6,358 nt of DNA from NCBI GenBank assembly GCA_013375355.1, contig JABXJV010000154.1, positions 1 to 6,358 of the forward strand, in the 5' to 3' direction. The notes under the pieces were generated by a model. It was not told the DNA's origin. It worked only from the letters and a program-made list of their open reading frames with translations, and made no database searches. Made by a program: the position numbers and the translations under genes. Shown piece after piece: positions 1 through 4,975 of this stretch (its first letter is position 1; every line of letters begins with the position of its first letter). The DNA is from Candidatus Helarchaeota archaeon (GTDB lineage Archaea > Asgardarchaeota > Lokiarchaeia > Helarchaeales > JABXJV01).

Positions 1-298
1 ACTCTATTTAAAGTCTTTTATTTTTTATTATTAATATTAACTTAAGAAATTTTGAAGATATATTTCCTCTATTACAGATATACTCCCCCCTTCCTCCACC
101 CCCACCCCCTCCATCTCCCTCAATTATCACTAAACAGCTACCCCTTACCCATTCTAATACCTCCATTCTGAATTAACATGAATTTCAAGATTTTTTAATA
201 TCCCCTTATTTATATTAAAACTTATATAAAGTTCCAAGAGAATTGTAAGGGTTTAGAATTTAAATAAAATTTACTCAAATTTGCGCAATCTCTCTTCA
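1..298. other. Non-coding left flank, no convincing gene
   Basis: No supported gene lies here. The flank is AT-rich except for a C-rich block (entered separately). A 52-codon minus-strand frame (166 down to 8) is open and starts with ATG. Most of its openness comes from the G-rich strand, where stop codons are rare in every frame, and it encodes a glycine run with no recognisable domain, so I do not call it a gene. If the tnpB-like gene is part of an insertion sequence, its left end should lie in this stretch, but I could not find a clear subterminal palindrome. Confidence 0.5.
83..120 (-). other. C-rich tract, G-quadruplex-capable on the minus strand
   Basis: Apart from three A residues, this block is pure pyrimidine, with C runs at 85-90 (six), 99-103 (five), 105-109 (five) and 117-119 (three) plus several CC pairs. 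Read on the minus strand it gives four G runs of three or more with loops of about 7, 1 and 8 bases. That is close to a classical G-quadruplex pattern, and the plus strand could form an i-motif. Such a block is conspicuous in sequence that is otherwise mostly A and T. Its role is unknown. Confidence 0.6.
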
Positions 299-326
299 TT
301 TATAAATTAAAGCATAAATATGCGCA
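281..326 (+). promoter_or_regulatory. Promoter of the tnpB-like gene with two TGCGCA dyads
   Basis: A TATA-like element (TTTATAAATTA, 299-309) lies where an archaeal promoter would give a start of transcription near 328-335, leaving a leader of about 20 bases before the ATG at 351. The element is bracketed by two palindromes sharing TGCGCA: TTGCGCAA at 281-288 and ATGCGCAT at 320-327. The dyad centres are 39 bases apart. Dyads either side of a TATA box suggest an operator pair that could loop out or block TBP/TFB binding. The palindromes are seen directly; the regulatory reading is inference. Confidence 0.4.
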
Positions 327-350
327 TTACAAAATAAAGAGTAGGTAAAA

Positions 351-1904
351 ATGATTCAAACAATTATATTTCGGTTATATCCTTCTGAAATACAAGAAAA
401 AAAATTACATGAAATTTTTACGATTTATAATAGGGCTAAGAGAAAAGGATATAGACTATTGCTCAAGAGAGCTAAAAAAGATGGAAAAACAATTGTATTT
501 GAGGGAGAAAAACAGACTCAACAAGAATTAATGAATTTTTGTCATAATAATCCTTATGTAAATACAATAATAATAGAGAATAAGACTAAATTAAAAGCGC
601 AAGATACGTGGTTATATAAAACAAAAGACTATCTGGAGCATAAAATTAAAGTGGTGAAAGAAAAAATAGATAAAATAAAGAATAAAAATGATAGACGTAT
701 AAAGGGGTTATATTCGCGGCTATCTTCATTACAAAATAAAATAATATATCTAGAAAATTCTTTACGGAATGAAATTTTAAATTTAAGAATTAAGCCAATA
801 GTATTTGGAAGCAAAAAATTATTTAGGAAACGAATTTTACATAAAATTAATAAACAAGAATTTAAAGTTAGACGAGATGCTTCTTTTGGATGTGTGGGGA
901 AAAAACAAGGTGTAAATTTAAATTTAAAGATTTTACCGAGTAGAAAGCTAAAAATTAGAACTTTTAGTAAAGAAAAAGAAAAAAAGTGGATAGAAATCCC
1001 CTTTTCTGTAAATGAAAAGCAAAAAAAACATTTTCAAAAAATTCTGAAAGCTGAAAAATACACAGCAATAGTGAAAAGGAAACTTATAAAAAACGAATTA
1101 CGGTATTATGTTCATTTTTCTTATGATATTAAAGATCTTAAAATGAAATATTCTTTTGAAAATGGCGCTGTAGGGTTAGATTTCAATTATAATTTTGTAA
1201 CATTAACAAACACCGATAATAATGGGGAATTAAAAAGTTATAATCAAATAAATTTTCGAAATTTACATTCTTATCGAAAAGATAAACGTAATGATTATAT
1301 TAGTTTTAAATTAGATAAGATAATCAATTATTGTATTAATAAGAAAAAAGGATTAGTAATAGAAAATCTTTCTTTTAATCAACAGTTTTCCTACAATAAA
1401 AATTTAAACAAAAAAATAAGTAATTTTAAAACTTCTGCTTTAGAGTTATTAAAACGTAAATGTATTAAAAAGGGTGTTGATTTTAGAGAAGTCCACCCAG
1501 CTTATACTTCATTAATTGGAAAATATAAATACTCACGTTTACATAACTTATCAAATCATGTATTGGCAAGTTTTGTAATTGCTCGAAGGGGACTTGGATT
1601 TAAGGAAGAAATTCCAAGCATTTATAAGTGGGTGCTTTCACAAGTCGGGGATATTATAAAACCCCGTTTGAAAAAAGGCAGTCCCTACTATGAATGGTCA
1701 AAAATCCATGACTTCTTCAAACATAACGGGATAACTTCCTTTAAAACTCCTGAAATAGTGAAAAAAATCATGTTAGTGAAGGATGTTTTAAACTCAATTA
1801 AAGGCGTACAGCTTAATAACCTTAGGGCTGGTCTATCTAAAAATGAAAAGATTAATGATTATCATAAATTTTGGAATTTTATTGATAATTTCCAATTTTT
1901 ATAA
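351..1904 (+). CDS. TnpB-related RuvC-fold protein (IS200/IS605 type)
   Basis: This 517-residue protein belongs to the TnpB-related group of IS200/IS605 and IS607 elements, whose better-known members are RNA-guided DNA nucleases. The N-terminus has the usual FRLYPSEIQEKKL start (residues 7-19). Residues 90-145 look like a coiled coil, and VFGSKKLF (151-158) is a hallmark of this sub-family. RuvC-I is GLDFN with D277, and RuvC-II is LVIENL with E338. The third motif is HPAYTSLIGK (382-391) followed by LSNHVLASFVIARRGLGF (400-417), where canonical TnpB has an Asp and this protein has H403. There is no CxxC zinc-finger pair before it. About 100 residues follow RuvC-III. ATG 351 is the first start after an in-frame stop at 342. 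No TnpA partner is visible, so any element would be of the tnpA-less type. A small downstream endonuclease gene follows on the same strand. Family call is firm; nuclease activity and RNA guidance are inferred. Confidence 0.88.
   Translation: MIQTIIFRLYPSEIQEKKLHEIFTIYNRAKRKGYRLLLKRAKKDGKTIVFEGEKQTQQELMNFCHNNPYVNTIIIENKTKLKAQDTWLYKTKDYLEHKIKVVKEKIDKIKNKNDRRIKGLYSRLSSLQNKIIYLENSLRNEILNLRIKPIVFGSKKLFRKRILHKINKQEFKVRRDASFGCVGKKQGVNLNLKILPSRKLKIRTFSKEKEKKWIEIPFSVNEKQKKHFQKILKAEKYTAIVKRKLIKNELRYYVHFSYDIKDLKMKYSFENGAVGLDFNYNFVTLTNTDNNGELKSYNQINFRNLHSYRKDKRNDYISFKLDKIINYCINKKKGLVIENLSFNQQFSYNKNLNKKISNFKTSALELLKRKCIKKGVDFREVHPAYTSLIGKYKYSRLHNLSNHVLASFVIARRGLGFKEEIPSIYKWVLSQVGDIIKPRLKKGSPYYEWSKIHDFFKHNGITSFKTPEIVKKIMLVKDVLNSIKGVQLNNLRAGLSKNEKINDYHKFWNFIDNFQFL
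1593..1670 (+). other. Two hairpins in the GC-raised 3' part of the tnpB-like gene
   Basis: CTTGGA (1593-1598) pairs with TCCAAG (1613-1618) across a 14-base loop. CGGGG (1646-1650) pairs with CCCCG (1662-1666) across 11 bases, extendable outward by CAA (1641-1643) with TTG (1668-1670) after a small internal loop. Both sit in a segment that is much richer in GC than the rest of the gene. In studied TnpB elements the guide RNA scaffold overlaps the 3' end of tnpB, so this is a candidate scaffold region. It could equally be coding sequence with chance pairing. Confidence 0.25.
1871..1900 (+). terminator. Hairpin plus T run at the tnpB-like stop; terminator or element end
   Basis: TTGGAA (1871-1876) pairs with TTCCAA (1890-1895), with two further inner pairs possible if T1889 bulges, and five T residues follow at 1896-1900, just before the TAA. 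A hairpin with a T run could end a transcript, or it could be the stem-loop expected at the right end of an IS200/IS605-type element. The next gene starts only about 50 bases on, so read-through must be possible if they are co-transcribed. Confidence 0.3.
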
Positions 1905-1907
1905 ATA
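1896..1907 (+). promoter_or_regulatory. Possible TATA box for the homing-endonuclease gene
   Basis: TTTTTATAAATA overlaps the stop codon of the tnpB-like gene. Archaeal spacing would place transcription start near 1928, giving a leader of about 25 bases to the ATG at 1955. No Shine-Dalgarno is visible before that ATG. A second AT-rich candidate at 1937-1949 lies too close to the ATG for the usual spacing. The region is so AT-rich that chance matches are likely. Confidence 0.25.
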
Positions 1908-1954
1908 ATTAGAAGGTTCAAAAAGAATAACGATTAGATTATAAAATAAGTTAC

Positions 1955-2875
1955 ATGAGAGGAAGAACTTTACGAGACAATAGAATTAAATTGGCAAAGG
2001 ACGATTTAAAAATCTTTTTTGAATTAATCACTAAAAAAACATCGTTAAATCAACTTTCAAAAAAGGTTAAGATTACACAGCCAAATTTGACGTATTATAA
2101 AAATGGTAAATGTTTAATGTCCGAATCATTTTTTAATTACGCACTTAAACTTATAGGAAAGACAAAAAAAGATTTTAATTACGAGATTTTACCTCCAAAT
2201 TGGGGCTGCAATAAGAAAAAACTTAAACAAATCAAAAGACAAGATGAAATGACGATTGAGAAAGTTCGCATAATCAGTCATTTACTATTTGATGGAACGG
2301 TCTGTAATAAAAAAGGATATTATTATATAAGGTTTATATGTTCATCACCCAAAGTGATTAGACAATTCATAAATGATATTAAGATTGTTTATGGTCTTGA
2401 AAAATACGAAACTTACAAAGAAAATAATAATGGTTGTAAATCAATTAGCATTAACTCAATTTTATTAATACAGGATTTAATGAATTTTGCAAATACTTAT
2501 AGTTGTAAATCAAAGGATATTTGCATTCCAAATGTAATAAAATATGGAAAAATAGATTTTAAAAGAGAATTTTTAAGGTGTTTTTGGTCAGATGAAGGTG
2601 GTATAGTTGTTACTCAAAAAACTAAACGATTTTTTTTAATAGGGGCTCAAAAAAATATAAGTTTTTTAAGAGAAATTGCAAAACTCCATAAAAATTTTGG
2701 TATTAAATATCGAATTTATGAAAAACTTTTTCGTATTGATATCATAAAAAAAAGTGAACAAAAAAAATTTTTAGAAAGAATTGGTTTTTTGGACGGTAGT
2801 CTAGTTACAAAAGGAAATTATAAAGGAATGGAGAAAAATATCCTACTTAAAAAATTATTGTTCAATAAGATTTAA
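1955..2875 (+). CDS. HTH-LAGLIDADG homing-endonuclease-like protein
   Basis: This 306-residue free-standing protein has two LAGLIDADG-type motifs and would be expected to fold as a single-chain homing endonuclease. Motif 1 is IISHLLFDG (106-114), with D113 in the metal-binding position. Motif 2 is LRCFWSDEG (207-215), with E214 in that position. Both acidic residues are present, so cleavage is possible. Residues 31-68 form a helix-turn-helix of the XRE kind (LNQLSKKVKITQPNLTYYKN region), joined by a basic linker (85-97) to the catalytic part. The frame upstream closes at a stop at 1928, and ATG 1955 is the first start. It follows the tnpB-like gene by 50 bases in the same direction. Base composition is very AT-rich. 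No intein or intron splice features are seen around it, so it looks stand-alone. Alternatives are a domesticated WhiA-like regulator using the LAGLIDADG fold for binding only. Confidence 0.82.
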   Translation: MRGRTLRDNRIKLAKDDLKIFFELITKKTSLNQLSKKVKITQPNLTYYKNGKCLMSESFFNYALKLIGKTKKDFNYEILPPNWGCNKKKLKQIKRQDEMTIEKVRIISHLLFDGTVCNKKGYYYIRFICSSPKVIRQFINDIKIVYGLEKYETYKENNNGCKSISINSILLIQDLMNFANTYSCKSKDICIPNVIKYGKIDFKREFLRCFWSDEGGIVVTQKTKRFFLIGAQKNISFLREIAKLHKNFGIKYRIYEKLFRIDIIKKSEQKKFLERIGFLDGSLVTKGNYKGMEKNILLKKLLFNKI

Positions 2876-3022
2876 AAATTTATTAAACGAATTAGTTCTA
2901 CATCAAATTTCACTTTAATTTCAAACCTAAGTGCTCTATAGATTATATTTTTAGGTCAGTTCCAATAACTAAGTATTCATTTTAAATGAAAAAAAAGAAA
3001 AAAAATGTATGTAGACTCTTAA
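2876..3022. other. Convergent intergenic spacer
   Basis: This 147-base gap lies between the tails of the + strand endonuclease gene and the minus-strand surface-protein gene. It contains an almost perfect inverted repeat, TTCATTTTAAATGAA (2976-2990), and the A-rich tract described next. A short T run (2948-2952) could serve the + strand gene weakly. Nothing else is visible. If the left island is mobile, its right boundary probably falls here. Confidence 0.5.
2989..3005 (-). terminator. U-rich terminator of the surface-protein gene
   Basis: On the minus strand this is eight T, one C, eight T, beginning 18 bases after the stop codon of the surface protein. Oligo-U tracts without an obligatory hairpin are the usual intrinsic terminator in archaea. 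The palindrome at 2976-2990 lies immediately beyond it. Confidence 0.55.
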
Positions 3023-3925
3023 TTATTTTCTCCTTCCAATTAAAAGACCTATGAGCAGTCCTACACCCAATCCCGCCCCGATGAAAATTCCCATCATAGG
3101 AATTGAGGACATTAAATCACCCCCACCACCCATTCCTGCCATCATTGCTAATAATAATAATTCTGTAGAATCTTCTTCTGCCGGAGTTTCAGCCATTTCT
3201 ACGAGCTGTACATCATACATTAACTGCCAACTACTTCCAGTAGCTTGATAATTTCTCATTCTGGTTCTAATGCCGTATTCATTATAAGTTAATTCCCACT
3301 TTTTAGCTCCAATTATAAATTCATCCGCTTCCCACATGATCCAAGTTCCTACAATACTAGACGGGTCAGTATGATAAAATGGATAGATAGGGTTAGCAAT
3401 CTCATCGTATGTGTAATTTACAATTGTGTGGTTGGCTGTCGTGAAATTCAAAGGAATAAGCTCTGGAAATAAGCCGAATAGGGAATAGTATTGACCGGGT
3501 TCTAAATCCCAATCGTTGATATAGGGATATGTCGAGTTATATGCGGCTAGTAATAATTCTGGACTAATCGTCCAAAATCCCTCTGTAACATTAAAAGTAG
3601 TAAATGTACACCATACTGCTTGAGCATACCATGTTGTCGGATTTTGTGTATAACCAGTTAATGCAGAAGTGGTAATTCTAGTAATAGAAATGTTCGTTTT
3701 ATCACCTATATTATAACCCCAAAGTGCACCCAAAGCAGGGTCAACATATATGGTCTCGAGAGTCCAATTTCCGAAAAAAAAACCATTACTCTTGGCTTTT
3801 ACTTCTGGTTGATTTGAAATTGTTATATTAAGTTGAATTGGTGTATTTAATTGAATAGGGAGTGCTAATATCATCGATGTAATTGCAAGGCAAGTCATTA
3901 GTAAAACAAATTTATTTTTATGCAT
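3023..3925 (-). CDS. Secreted, membrane-anchored surface protein, function unknown
   Basis: The 300-residue product has a typical Sec signal sequence: basic MHKNK, then a hydrophobic stretch to about residue 22. The middle of the protein is predicted to be outside the cell. It is rich in aromatic residues and carries eight N-glycosylation sequons (N33, N53, N78, N112, N130, N160, N165, N170). After an acidic PAEEDSTE segment (248-255) come a Leu/Met/Gly-rich linker with GMGGGGD (264-270) and a glycine-patterned transmembrane helix (about 275-297) ending in RRK, which should anchor it with the tail in the cytoplasm. Near the N-terminus PIQLN is repeated (23-27, 29-33). Only one Cys (C106) is in the exterior part, so no disulfide is likely. 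I do not recognise a named domain. It has its own promoter and stands alone. Surface-layer or substrate-binding roles are possible but not shown. Confidence 0.8.
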   Translation of the reverse strand: MHKNKFVLLMTCLAITSMILALPIQLNTPIQLNITISNQPEVKAKSNGFFFGNWTLETIYVDPALGALWGYNIGDKTNISITRITTSALTGYTQNPTTWYAQAVWCTFTTFNVTEGFWTISPELLLAAYNSTYPYINDWDLEPGQYYSLFGLFPELIPLNFTTANHTIVNYTYDEIANPIYPFYHTDPSSIVGTWIMWEADEFIIGAKKWELTYNEYGIRTRMRNYQATGSSWQLMYDVQLVEMAETPAEEDSTELLLLAMMAGMGGGGDLMSSIPMMGIFIGAGLGVGLLIGLLIGRRK

Positions 3926-3932
3926 TCTTTTT

Positions 3933-3990
3933 AACCACCAATTTTTTTTAAAAAATTGTAATGAAAATTTTGAAATTATTGGTATATAAA
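3933..3990 (-). promoter_or_regulatory. Promoter and ribosome-binding site of the surface-protein gene
   Basis: On the minus strand TTTATATACC (3990-3981) is a good TATA box, placing transcription start near 3958. GGTGGTT (3939-3933) lies seven bases before the ATG and matches most of the GGTGAT part of the archaeal Shine-Dalgarno complement. Together they support ATG at 3925 as the start. Confidence 0.5.
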
Positions 3991-4045
3991 AATTTTTGAT
4001 TTAAAGAATATTTGGTTTTTTGGTAAAATATTGCACATATTTCTT

Positions 4046-4141
4046 TTATAATTTTTTACTTTTAGCTACGACTCCGTCCAGAGTTACTTTAATCTGATCA
4101 ATCTCTACATAATTACTCCCCAAGTTATACAATTTCGCATT
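4046..4141 (-). pseudogene. Possible relic of a coding region (C-terminal scrap)
   Basis: About 31 codons are open, ending in TAA at 4048-4046. The translation ends NYVEIDQIKVTLDGVVAK followed by a basic tail, which has the alternating pattern of a beta-hairpin and a normal-looking amino-acid mix. Local GC is higher than in its surroundings. There is no ATG, only an in-frame TTG at 4132, and a stop at 4144-4142 closes it upstream. It could be the end of a decayed gene, a tiny TTG-started gene, or chance. I recognise no family. Confidence 0.25.
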
Positions 4142-4341
4142 TTACGGTTTTATAATATATTTCCAAGATCAAGACAATATCATTATTCAATTATTGTTAC
4201 AAATATTGAAGCTTTTTATTTTTTTTTCTCTCTAATTCAGCAAGAGAATTTGAAATTAATTATTTTAATTAGATAATGAATTGATATTTAATAAAATCCT
4301 TCACATTCTCTAAACTTTATTATAAGAAGCGACACATAGAT

Positions 4342-4422
4342 TTACACCCTATTTGTATTAGAAAGTGCATGAATTTCGGGATCATTCCATAATTTATCTA
4401 TTTCCTCCTTAGTCTTTCTTAG
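4342..4422 (-). pseudogene. Possible relic of a coding region (helical scrap)
   Basis: The minus strand reads LRKTKEEIDKLWNDPEI, then nine more residues, before a TAA at 4344-4342. The amphipathic charged pattern looks like real protein. The frame stays open further upstream towards the UPF0179 gene, but that part looks unlike protein. No start codon with a ribosome-binding site fits. It lies in a different frame from the scrap at 4046-4141, as expected for a decayed gene, but chance cannot be excluded. Confidence 0.22.
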
Positions 4423-4428
4423 AAATAA

Positions 4429-4439
4429 AACTAAATAAG
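4429..4439 (+). promoter_or_regulatory. Candidate TATA box of the UPF0179-FKBP operon
   Basis: AACTAAATAAG is centred about 30 bases before the ATG at 4464. That spacing would start transcription at or next to the ATG, that is, a leaderless mRNA. This agrees with the absence of any Shine-Dalgarno before 4464, in contrast to the strong one before the second gene. Confidence 0.35.
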
Positions 4440-4463
4440 ATTGGTTTGATATAATTTTTTCAT

Positions 4464-4916
4464 ATGGATAAAAAAATTGTGACCTTAATAGGACAAAAGC
4501 AAGCAAAAATCGGTTATAAGTTTACTTTTCTAAAACCAGCAAATAAAGAATGTGAAAAATGTAAATTATATACCTCATGTATTGAAAATCTCAAGGAAGG
4601 CCAAACCTACGAAATTGTTGAGATTAGAAATAAAATTCATGAATGTCCCGTCCATCAAGATGGAGTGCAGATAGTTGAAGTCAAAGAAAAGGAAAAAATT
4701 GCATTCATTGAATCAAAAAATGCTTTTGAAGGAGCTATAATCACATTTAGACCTCCAAATTGCAAAGAATTTACTTGTAAATCCTATGAAAAATGTAATA
4801 CTAACTTAGAAAGCGAAAAAAAATATAAAATCCTTGAAGTTTTAGAAGCAAAATCCTGTAAAATGGGTAAAAAATTAAAATCAGCCAAATTAAAATATTT
4901 TGGAAAAACCATATAA
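4464..4916 (+). CDS. UPF0179 family protein, cysteine-rich, function unknown
   Basis: The 150-residue protein matches the archaeal UPF0179 family: it opens with VTLIGQKQAKIGYKFTFLKP (6-25) and carries spaced cysteines. No biochemical role is established for the family. Eight cysteines fall into two similar sets: C30, C33, C39, C61 and C100, C105, C111, C132. In each set three clustered Cys are followed by a Tyr-Glu-Ile or Tyr-Lys-Ile type beta segment and a fourth Cys 21-22 residues later. This suggests two copies of one small metal- or iron-sulphur-binding module, probably cytoplasmic. The start at 4464 is the first ATG and fits the family N-terminus. It is probably the first gene of an operon with the FKBP gene, whose proposed start lies 59 bases after this stop. 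Confidence 0.85.
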   Translation: MDKKIVTLIGQKQAKIGYKFTFLKPANKECEKCKLYTSCIENLKEGQTYEIVEIRNKIHECPVHQDGVQIVEVKEKEKIAFIESKNAFEGAIITFRPPNCKEFTCKSYEKCNTNLESEKKYKILEVLEAKSCKMGKKLKSAKLKYFGKTI

Positions 4917-4960
4917 AATATTTGAAAATTTAATAATATAAAACAAAAGAGAAACCTAAT

Positions 4961-4969
4961 AAGGAAGGA
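4961..4969 (+). promoter_or_regulatory. Shine-Dalgarno that fixes the FKBP start
   Basis: AAGGAAGGA is the strongest ribosome-binding sequence in this part of the window. It ends seven bases after its last G before an in-frame ATT at 4976. No ATG exists in any plus-strand frame between 4917 and 5100. A GTG at 4980 is also in range but is out of frame and hits a stop before the FKBP domain. The site therefore points to ATT as the start, or to a sequence error near here. Confidence 0.55.
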
Positions 4970-4975
4970 TCAAAA

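Larger units (their letters stand above)
3991..4463. other. Long intergenic region with possible gene debris
   Basis: No intact gene, tRNA or repeat array was found in these 473 bases. Three short minus-strand stretches read like protein, each in a different frame and each ending in a stop: 4422-4342, 4259-4197 and 4141-4046. The first and last are listed as separate low-confidence entries. The rest is AT-rich filler, with a T-rich block at 4212-4228. The last 35 bases hold the promoter of the UPF0179 gene. Confidence 0.45.

Noticed and set aside
8..166. Minus-strand 52-codon frame with ATG and a glycine run
   Set aside because: Its openness is explained by the G-rich strand, which rarely forms stops in any frame. 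No ribosome-binding site or domain is seen.
1..350. Terminal inverted or direct repeats bounding the left island
   Set aside because: I compared the left flank with 2876-3022 by eye and found only short AT-rich matches no better than chance.
629..814. Minus-strand open frame inside the tnpB-like gene
   Set aside because: It is antisense to the coiled-coil region and Phe/Leu/Ile-rich only because it mirrors Lys/Asn/Glu codons.
2976..2990. Inverted repeat TTCATTTTAAATGAA as a classical hairpin terminator
   Set aside because: Its possible stem is AT-only apart from one pair. The U run for the minus-strand gene comes before it, not after, and on the plus strand it is followed by A residues.
3051..3248. 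Plus-strand open frame antisense to the surface protein
   Set aside because: Its proline/serine-rich product mirrors the Gly-rich linker and anchor of the real gene.
3926..4463. tRNA, CRISPR array or other RNA gene in the long gap
   Set aside because: No T-loop (GTTCRA) plus acceptor pairing, no spaced direct repeats and no compact GC-rich fold were found by eye.
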